Positions 28,292-35,958 of a stretch of DNA of 38,922 nucleotides are shown piece after piece. Numbering within the stretch: position 1 is the stretch's first letter; each line of letters begins with the position of its first letter. Below the pieces are notes generated by a model, which did not search any database, was not told the DNA's origin, and was given only the letters and a program-made list of their open reading frames with translations. The position numbers were made by a program, and so were the translations under genes. This stretch comes from Zoopage sp. CT-All (taxonomy: Eukaryota > Zoopagomycota > Zoopagomycetes > Zoopagales > Zoopagaceae), in contig QZWS01000023.1 in the NCBI GenBank assembly GCA_004114245.1, forward strand, positions 1-38,922, written 5' to 3'.

Positions 28292-29379
28292 ATGAAGTTA
28301 TCTTTTGGCCTGAATGTGCCACGGAAGCGCGCCGCCGCGGTCGCGTCCATATTCGAAGACGACCGAGGCGATGATGAACCACAGCAGGAGCCGTTGATGC
28401 GCGGAAGGCATGCTGTCTCTACAAGATCCGGGCCCCAGACTCGTGTCGGCCATGGTGCTGCCAATATGCCCATCGACGATCCCTCGATATTCGACTACGA
28501 CGCACACTATGACCGCGCAAAACAGGCAGAAAAAGTGCGCTCTTTAGCGCAACAGGGAGGCAGCGATAAGCGGCCAAGGTACATGGAAGGGCTGCTCAAT
28601 GCCGCGAATCTTCGACGTCAGGAGCATCTGCTTGCCGAGGAGCGCATGATACAGAAACAGCGCGAGGCCGAAGGGGAAGAGTTTAAGGATAAGGAGAGCT
28701 TTATAACCGAGGCGTACAAGGAGCAGATGAAGGCATTGCGGAAACTCGAAGAGAAGCAACGGCATGAAGGTGCTGCCTGAGGCACTCTGTGAAGCATACT
28801 CATTCATTATTGTTAGAAGCCAATCATGGCAAGGATATAACGGGGTTCTACAGACGGTTGCTAAATGACCGATCTGGTGTGCTCGACGCGAGCATGCCAT
28901 CCGCATCGACGGCCGTCACCCCATCCGACACGCTTATCTCCACGGACGTGGCTGAAGAGACGGAGCAGGACGCTGTCAAGCGCGCTATTGCAGCAGGACA
29001 CAAGGTTGTACTTAACGATGACATGCAGGTTGTCGACCACCGCGAGCTCCTGACCGCCGGTCTGAATGTTAAACGGAGGCCAACAGCCGTGGTCACCAGC
29101 GCGAAACAGCCAGCTGCTGCGTCTAGCGCGCCCAGACCATACTATGCATCTGGTAGTGGAGACCGACGCGGGGATAAGAGCCGTGTTGCCGAAGCGTTGC
29201 AGCAGCAGTTTGATGAGAGCGAACGTCAGCGTCGTGCCGACGAGGAGCGGGAGCGCGAGGAATTGCGTCTCCGGATGGCTCGACGCACCACCGACGAGGC
29301 TGCTTCATCGGCCCGTGAGCGATACTTGCAGCGCTTGGCAGAGCGCAAGCGAGTGGGCAGTGAAGATCAGAATGTATGA
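28292..29379 (+). CDS. NSRP1 (CCDC55)-like nuclear speckle splicing regulator
   Basis: Nuclear coiled-coil protein related to animal NSRP1/CCDC55, an alternative-splicing regulator. Exons 28292-28769 and 28817-29379 (47-bp intron) give 346 aa. The family's conserved N-terminal block is present: MKLSFGLN start, DPSIFDYDAHYD, PRYMEGLLNAANLRRQEHLL, EFKDKESFITEAYKEQMKAL. Exon 2 restores KDITGFYRRLLN, which in the human protein is KDLSGFYRHLLN. The C-terminal third is a highly charged Arg/Glu-rich coiled coil. The longer frame upstream of 28292 begins without ATG and is not used. Confidence 0.88.
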
Positions 29380-29442
29380 TGACGTGTTTTGCATAAGAGT
29401 TGCTCGCGCCAGCTGCTTCTCCCCGCTTCACACGGCATCATG

Positions 29443-29997
29443 ATGTCAGGCAAAGGCAAGGCTAGGTCCAAGATCGGCAGCTCCACCTGCGCCATCGGAC
29501 GCTCGCGCACCTCCAAAGCTTGGCCATAACGTCCTTGTCTCGGCTAAGCTGGCAGTAGGCCGGACTCCAGTTCCCGGTGGGCCGCATCAACCGCTACCTC
29601 CGCCATGGCAACTACGCGCCGCGCATCGGAGCAGCAGCACCCGTGTACCTTGCGGCTGTCCTCGAGTATCTCACGGCCGAGGTTTACCGCCCCAGTGGCT
29701 CGCAAGCAATGACGTGTTTGGGATGGTAGATTCTGGAGCTGGCTGGGAACGCAGCCCGCGACAACAAAAAGGCCCGCATCATCCCGAGGTCATTCCATGC
29801 AATCCCTTGGCGTGTCTCTTATACAGTGGCGGCATGGTAGGCATCTGTTGCTGGCAGTCCGCAATGACGAGGAGCTGAACAAGCTCCTCGACAATGTCAT
29901 CATCTCTCAGGGCGGGGTGGTGCCCAACATCCACAATATACTGCTTCCCAGGAAGAGCAAGAGGGCGGGTGAGGCAGAGGAGCCTCGGGAGCCATAG
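29443..29997 (+). CDS. Histone H2A, divergent, with three introns (first GC-AG)
   Basis: Core histone of 137 aa. Exons 29443-29517, 29559-29681, 29730-29788 and 29841-29997; introns 41, 48 and 52 bp. The histone fold is complete: [59 protein letters not shown] and [11 protein letters not shown]. All acidic-patch residues (E in [14 protein letters not shown] in RNDEEL) are kept, which argues for a functional protein. Oddities: intron 1 begins GC instead of GT (AAA|GCTTGG). The N-terminal tail is unusual ([17 protein letters not shown]). The C-terminus ([14 protein letters not shown]) lacks the SQE/D damage-response motif normal for fungal H2A. It starts 63 bp after the NSRP1-like stop, with no H2B beside it. 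Confidence 0.82.
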
Positions 29998-30252
29998 GCG
30001 ATGTGTTGACGTATAGGCTGCAGCTGTGTGTGCCATGCAGGTTTGCTTCAGTGCGTTTTCAAGTAATTTGTGCAAATTCCCTTGAAGGAGGGGGCAATGC
30101 AGTACCTGGTCAATGGGTGGGTGATCGATTTGGGAAGGTGGATAAGATGCAGTTCATTTATACTGTCAATGCACGGTAGGATGTCAGGCATCAGATACAT
30201 GAAGGAGACACTGCCGCTTGCCTCCAGGTCATCCTGCAGCTCAGCCACCACC

Positions 30253-30633
30253 ATGCTCCCGCCACATGGCCAGGACATGCCCCCGCCGGGCGGCTTCTCC
30301 GCGATCCGCTACCGCCGCAACATTCCCTCCCGCGGCCCATCCTCCCTCGCCATCGTCGCCACCTTCTCCGTTGTCTGCACGTTCGGATTTTACCGCGTCA
30401 TGCAGGGTCGCCGGGAAAAATACGAGCTGGAGCGGGAAAAGGCCTGGGCAAGGCTCAGCCTGGTGCCGTTTTTACAAGCAGAGACGGATAGGGATGTGGT
30501 GAGAAGGCAGCGGGCGGAGGATGAGGCCGAGCGGAAGGTGATGGAGGGCATCGTCGCCGATTGGAAGCCGAGCTCCAAGGTGTACAACACCGACAGGTAT
30601 GTCGCGCCCGTGGCTAGGGTTCGGCCAGAGTAG
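30253..30633 (+). CDS. Complex I accessory subunit NDUFA13/GRIM-19
   Basis: Inner-membrane subunit of mitochondrial NADH:ubiquinone oxidoreductase. The 126-aa product has the signature QDMPPPGGFSAIRYRRNIP, one membrane helix (about residues 31-50), and the conserved LSLVPFLQAETDRDVVRRQ and DWKPSSKVYNTDRYVAP. It is shorter at the C-terminus than the human 144-aa protein, ending soon after the RWVPP-equivalent. The start at 30253 (CCACCATGC) fits the family. No introns. Its presence implies a proton-pumping complex I. Confidence 0.94.
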   Translation: MLPPHGQDMPPPGGFSAIRYRRNIPSRGPSSLAIVATFSVVCTFGFYRVMQGRREKYELEREKAWARLSLVPFLQAETDRDVVRRQRAEDEAERKVMEGIVADWKPSSKVYNTDRYVAPVARVRPE

Positions 30634-30686
30634 GACACGCGTCGCTCCTTCGTTGGAATGTAGCCTTGGAATTATCGATATGAGAC

Positions 30687-30729
30687 AGGCCTCGGCAGGG
30701 CCTCAACAGGGCCTCGATAGGGCCACGAC
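30687..30729. repeat. Four-copy 11-bp minisatellite
   Basis: Imperfect tandem units of the form AGGGCCTCRAC, four copies in a row. They lie between the convergent 3' ends of the GRIM-19 and HID1 genes. The GGCC cores are palindromic. No function is apparent. Confidence 0.7.
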
Positions 30730-30774
30730 TGACCCACGACTAGCACTGTACAATGGGACTGTATTCGTCGATGA

Positions 30775-33610
30775 TCACATCGCTCTTGTCGCCGTCGCTC
30801 CTTGGATCCTAAACGCTTGGACGCTGGTGCCCTGCCACACTGGGCGCTTGTGCTCCCTCGACGCTGCGTAGCAGGATGCCCACAGCATGCTGTTGTACCA
30901 CAGCGCTACCTGCGTTGTCCACGCAAATCTCCTCCCCAGCGGTTTTTTGTCATCCGCGCTGCGTGCGGGCAGCAGTGCCGCCAGTTCCTTGGACTTGAGA
31001 TACCGCAGTACCTGTTGATCGGCTGTCAGCGGATTCGCCATACACAGCGTCTCGATCTTGGGCGAGATCACGTCAATGATGGCGCTGATCTCGTTTAGGA
31101 GCAAGCCAGGTTGCCAGGTCGAGACCCAGTCCTCTGTAGGGCGAAACGATGACGCCATATTCCCAATCGCGTCCTGTTGCGCTCCATCGTGGTCCTCGGC
31201 ATTGGACACGGGCCGCTTGCCCATCGAGCGCGCTGTCGATGCTGCCTTGGCCCGTGCTTTCTCCAATGTAAAAGTCATCAGGAACTTTATTTTCTGCTCA
31301 GAGCGAACCAGGGCGTACATTACACTGGCGTTCTCTGGAATCGGTGAGCAGTAATACAGCGGGATGCACAGGCAAACCGGCAAAGTTGAAGTGGATAATC
31401 CGATCCAACGACTCGACGAGAAATGCCAGCAACCGATGGTTTTGCTCCTCGGCCAGTAGCATGCTTGGTGTGGCAAAGATGTTGAAGAGTTGAACAAGCT
31501 TTTGCGACGCAGACACGGACAGACCCTGCACATGTGGGGAGATGTTGCAGATGGTCACCAGCAGAGTAGGCAGCAATGCCGTCAGTTTGCCACGAGAGGT
31601 GGTGACCAGACCAGCATAGTTCTGCAATGCAACATCAACTTGTTGCAGACTAGCACCACAGCACTTACTATGAAAAGGTAATCGGCATACGTTCCGGTAA
31701 ACGAAGGCAGCCGAACGGCCAGGGGAAGCGCACCCTGGTCCGCATAGGGCCGATTCAACGAAGCGACAAACCGGTCATCCGCGCTTAGCACTTGTGTAAG
31801 GCAGATGCACAGTCGGACAAGATTGATGTGAGCTATGGTACGAATCGCAGAGTTGAGCGCACCAGCAGAAAGGCATACATACCATGGTCAAGCTTGTAAA
31901 CAATGGCGTAGTACTGCATCACAACGCTAAAGTCTGCGGCGCGATGGACAACCAGGTAGTCGAAGAATGCCTGATCATGTTCAGTCAAATACCACATAGA
32001 TAGCGCACTGCACTTTGTTGATCTCAAGCAGATTCCACAACAGCGCGGCTGTTTCGAGGATATAGGCCATCGGCTTTCGCGCCTTGGGGAGGTATCCACT
32101 GCTTGAAGTCATCGGCTGGCTCAGTATGGCGTATACACCGTCGCAAAGGAACGCTATGTCCGCCTCACGGTGAAGTCGGGACAGATAAAAACGAAACATA
32201 TTCCGGCCTTCTGGTCGCAACTCGGCATGCTCTACTCCAAGCTCGACAAGGCCGAACTAGGGAGCGCATGAGTGCAAATAGGGCGTGTTGATGTGGTCGA
32301 ACACTGCTGTCAGCATCGGCGACTTCGCTCATAACTGTAGCTCTATAGCAGCAGGAGTTGATGGGCGGATGCCAAGGCAAGCATACCCAACACGAATCAC
32401 TGCGGCACTGCTACTTCCTTCCGTCCCAGTAGCACTCTCCAAGGACATTCTTGGGCTAAACGCCGTGGCATCGTCATCATCTCGCTTTCGATGGTGTGTG
32501 TCGAGCGTGCGCTGGCGTTGATGCGCAATGGCTTCCGGTCGGTACTCGAGAAGCACTAGGAGCACCTCGAGCGCAACGTGAACAAGGTCTTCCGTAGGAT
32601 CTGGCCCAAATAGGGCGTAGCCATAGGGGATTGCAGTGTGATTCTTTGCAGCGTTCGCGACCATATTGAGAATGCTGCACAACAGCGGTCGGATTATCTT
32701 CTTATCCGTATTCACAATAGCGTGGTGTATCCAGCGATTCTCACGGACCAAGACGAGATTTGGCGGAGTGTATATGGTACGCGAAAGCAGGACGAGCAGC
32801 AGACGAAAGGATTCGGCTTGGTTAGTCTTGTGTTCGCGCGTCAGATGGTAATCAATGCCAGATGCAACGCCTGGTTCCCTGCAAATATTGATGGGATTCA
32901 TACAGGCAGGCTCAGGGCTCGCACATACCAAGTGATGTACGTGAGCCGATTCATGCTAGTGCGTGGGAGCGAGAACTCGGCGAGAAAGAGCAGATCGATC
33001 GCACACTGCACCAGCCGTTCTCCGAGCAGCGGCTTCTCCTTCCCGAAATCGTCGAGATCCTATGCTCTCGGTGAGGCAAATCATCGCGGATTTCTGCGGC
33101 ATACCCGGTCAGTCCAGAAGATCATAGTCTCGAGCGCATCCGACTGCATTTCAAACAGAAACGGCATCAGCCTTGAGACGATCCGGATGCAGTTCAACAG
33201 CTCTTTGGAGGAGTTTACAGGAGATGGAAATGCGGGAGCCGACATGATGTCCGACATTCGATTCACCGTCTAATTATTGACAGACGCTTGAGGCGGCGAT
33301 ATCAACGCACCTTGGTCAACAACGCCACGAAATTGTTCTGCGCCTTGTCCCGGATATTTCTTATATCTGTCGCGCTGACTAGCGTGTATACGTCGTCTGC
33401 GGACTCCGGAGCGGTCCAGAACTGCTCCAGCAACGTCAATCCGCCCATTCCTACGAGCAAAGCACGAACCTGAGACCAAAAGGCGAGGTTTTCATTGGAT
33501 GAATTCTGCAGTACCGTTACAGTAGTTATTTGCAATTACTCGCATACAGGCTGCTCGGCAAGACGGAAAACGTTTCGGCGGAACGCTACTTTGGATTCAG
33601 CGGCACCCAT
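30775..33610 (-). CDS. HID1 family protein (Golgi/dense-core vesicle trafficking)
   Basis: Homologue of animal HID1 and S. pombe Ftp105 (Golgi-associated trafficking factor). I assembled 12 exons: 33610-33548, 33505-33470, 33421-33311, 33269-33105, 33059-32929, 32878-32387, 32342-32303, 32256-32014, 31970-31883, 31832-31669, 31621-31378, 31334-30775. All 11 introns are 41-50 bp and every phase matches; the total is 778 aa (human 788). Landmarks in order: MGAAESK start (probable N-myristoylation glycine, as in human), FWSQFW, LLNCIRIVSRLMPFLFE, FYLSRLHREAD, SLNRPYADQ, LPSFTGTYADYLF, ICNISPHVQGLS, EEQNHRLLAFLVESLDRII, WVSTWQPG and the ending PVWQGTSVQAFRIQ. The 40-bp exon 32342-32303 is the least certain piece. 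Confidence 0.9.
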
Positions 33611-33763
33611 GTTTGGGAAGCCACTGCGCAGTCACTTCCCTCGATTGGGCAAGGGTGTGCCAAAAATAGCCCGTTCTGAATCGCCCTTGCTTCAGTCATC
33701 CCGCGCGTCCTTGGCCCGCATCCGCCCGCCGCATTCATCGCTCTTTCGTGTAGATACGCTTCC

Positions 33764-35164
33764 ATGTCTTCTTCTTCTGCCGCCGCCGTCGACTCGCTTG
33801 ACGACGTGCGCGAACACCTTGCCTCGCTTCGAGCGCGTTACACCGACGCCGTCATCCAATCCGACGACAATCAGGCGCTCGATCTCCTCGTGCGGCACCA
33901 CCGCGTCGTCCATGAAACCGCGGCGCTTAATCGTGTTGCGCTTCGAGCTGCGTCGCGCTCCGAGATGATCGGAACTGTGGTGGAGGCCGTGACGTACTAC
34001 GTCAATCTGCTTACCCTGTTCTTTCCGCTACTGGATCCTACCCTCGCTGCCGGCTTTTGCTTTGCGTCAGGGTCGGGCCCGGTGAAATATCAGTGCAGTC
34101 TGTTCTACATTGCGCTGGTGTTTCTCGCGTCCCATCTCTTCGTTTTTCCTGCGGCGCATTTGCTTGCGTTCCGCGGTCGTGGCCGCACTCCGCTCCAGCT
34201 GATCATCGCCGCGCTCGAGCACTCCCCGCTTCGAATCATCACCCTCGTCGTCCGTGCCGTCGTGCCAAACTCTCGCACGGTCACCGCAATCCACAAGGAT
34301 GAGTCCGAGTACCTGTTCCTTCTGTTCTGGAACCTCCAGTTTGTCGCCATTTCCGTTGTCGCCATGGCAAGCGACTCGTCCTACGACGCTGTCTCCAATC
34401 TCTGGGCCATTCTCGCCACCTCCATCATGGAAACGCTGAGCAATCTGCAGCGCTACGCAGAGCACGCGAGGCCGAAAATCCCCGCAAAGACGTCCCTGGT
34501 TCGCCCGTCGGGAATCTGGGCGGTGGCTCGGCGCAGGGAGCTGGTCGTGATGCTGGTGCTTGCCCTTTACCTCACCATCATCACCGCGGTCATCACCGGA
34601 CCCCTCTTTTTCTATACCCTGCCGCTCCCTGCCCTCCTGCTGCTCGCAATCAACGCCGGGAACGTTTGCACACTCTCGGCTCTGCGCAAGTACCCCGATG
34701 CCTCGGACACCTCTGGCGATGCGTCCCTTGATGACGATGCCGCATCCACCGTATCTACGGTCACGGCCAGTACAAAGTCTGGTGGCCGAAAATCGGTCAT
34801 CAGTCAACTGCCCACTGAATCCATCATCGCGTATGGCTTCTGGGACCGCCTCGCGTTCCGCCTTGGCATCCTCCGTGCCACCAAGCGCCTGCCTTATCTG
34901 GCCAAGCCTTTCGTTGTCATTCCAGTTGCCTTTATCTGCTTCATATCCATGTTTGGCATGCTTGTCGTCAGCCGGGCCGTTGTGGACGAGATCTCTCGCG
35001 AGCGCGCCATCCGTACTGCCAAGCGCGCCTACTCCAAGGTTCGTGCACAGCTGGCCAACAAGGGGCTGGATATCGTGTCGGGGAGCGAGGAGGACGCGCT
35101 GAAGCGCAGACAGATGATCGAGGCCAGCCTGACCGAGAAGGACAGCATGTACAATTGGGTTTAG
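33764..35164 (+). CDS. Multi-pass membrane protein, family unknown
   Basis: 466 aa, not recognised. A soluble helical N-terminus (about 1-68) precedes hydrophobic segments near residues 72-96, 108-135, 186-205, 254-275, 278-300 and 394-416, suggesting about six membrane spans. Between the fifth and sixth there is an acidic Ser/Thr/Asp loop (about 305-340) probably facing the cytosol. The C-terminal 50 residues are charged and helical (RAIRTAKRAYSKVRAQLANK). No transporter, channel or enzyme motif is evident. It is intronless and starts 153 bp from the divergent HID1 gene, sharing a promoter. ER or vacuole membrane are possible sites, but nothing in the sequence decides. Confidence 0.8.
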   Translation: MSSSSAAAVDSLDDVREHLASLRARYTDAVIQSDDNQALDLLVRHHRVVHETAALNRVALRAASRSEMIGTVVEAVTYYVNLLTLFFPLLDPTLAAGFCFASGSGPVKYQCSLFYIALVFLASHLFVFPAAHLLAFRGRGRTPLQLIIAALEHSPLRIITLVVRAVVPNSRTVTAIHKDESEYLFLLFWNLQFVAISVVAMASDSSYDAVSNLWAILATSIMETLSNLQRYAEHARPKIPAKTSLVRPSGIWAVARRRELVVMLVLALYLTIITAVITGPLFFYTLPLPALLLLAINAGNVCTLSALRKYPDASDTSGDASLDDDAASTVSTVTASTKSGGRKSVISQLPTESIIAYGFWDRLAFRLGILRATKRLPYLAKPFVVIPVAFICFISMFGMLVVSRAVVDEISRERAIRTAKRAYSKVRAQLANKGLDIVSGSEEDALKRRQMIEASLTEKDSMYNWV

Positions 35165-35277
35165 CAGTAGACATTAGCGCCGTGTATAGAATAAAAGAAG
35201 TAGAAGGCTCTTGAATGGTGTGCTAAGGGTCTATGATAGAAGATATTTTGCATTAATCGTGTGTAATTCATCATTGT

Positions 35278-35739
35278 TTAAAGAAGTCCCTTCCAGTACA
35301 ATTCTTGCACAAGGTTACGCAAGCGGATGCTTTTAGTGAGTTTGGCGTAAACGGCCTCGATTGTTTCACTGTCGATTTGAATCCTTGCCTTGCTGAAGGG
35401 GTTGAAATAAGGATTACTGCTGGTAACGTAGCCATCCTCGTAAAGCCTCAGGACGTTATATTCTCGAATATCTGGCCTGGTTTTGTCGCCGACACAGGGC
35501 TGAAGCTTGAACAAAGCGACATGCGCAGGACCAACCATCAACGTAGTAATTCTTTTCGCCGCTAATTCAACCTGAGTGTAGTCCTCGCTACAGATATACT
35601 TCTGAAGCAGTTGCTGTGAGGCGCGGATTGAGTATGGCATTTGCTCTTTGACAGGAGTGCTGGATTGGCCAGCAGCAGCGACAAATGCGGCGATGGTGGA
35701 AGATGCGATAAATAGAAGCGCAACCAGTCTCATGATCAT
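35278..35739 (-). CDS. Small secreted protein, family unknown
   Basis: 153 aa with a signal peptide (LVALLFIASSTIAAFVAAAG, cleavage near residue 25). The mature domain is about 128 aa, with two cysteines (YIC, QPC) that could form one disulfide. It contains mixed alpha/beta-looking sequence (ELAAKRITTLMVGPAHVALF; YNVLRLYEDGYVTSSNPYF). No family is recognised. It follows the pattern of the other secreted-protein genes here, lying at a short AT-rich gap (35,165-35,280). Two adjacent Met codons (35739 and 35733) could start translation. Confidence 0.72.
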   Translation of the reverse strand: MIMRLVALLFIASSTIAAFVAAAGQSSTPVKEQMPYSIRASQQLLQKYICSEDYTQVELAAKRITTLMVGPAHVALFKLQPCVGDKTRPDIREYNVLRLYEDGYVTSSNPYFNPFSKARIQIDSETIEAVYAKLTKSIRLRNLVQELYWKGLL

Positions 35740-35958
35740 GTTGACGATTTGGTCTGAATTCAGCAGCGTAGGAAGAGGCGAGAGGCGATGATAGTGGCAG
35801 TGGAAGTGGTGGAAGTGTGTTGTATGGCGGAGAATTGGGGTGAAAAAGTGCCATGTCACTGTTCCATCAACCGCTACTGATATTCAGCGAGAATAGTCTT
35901 TCGAGCGGAGACTACAAAATTGCAGTTGTACTGGCACATAGCATACTCATACAAGGAT

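Noticed and set aside
29443-29997. Histone H2A as a plain pseudogene with frameshifts and stops
   Set aside because: All interruptions are explained by three introns with correct phases and lengths typical for this genome, and the fold and acidic patch are intact; only the GC donor remains odd.
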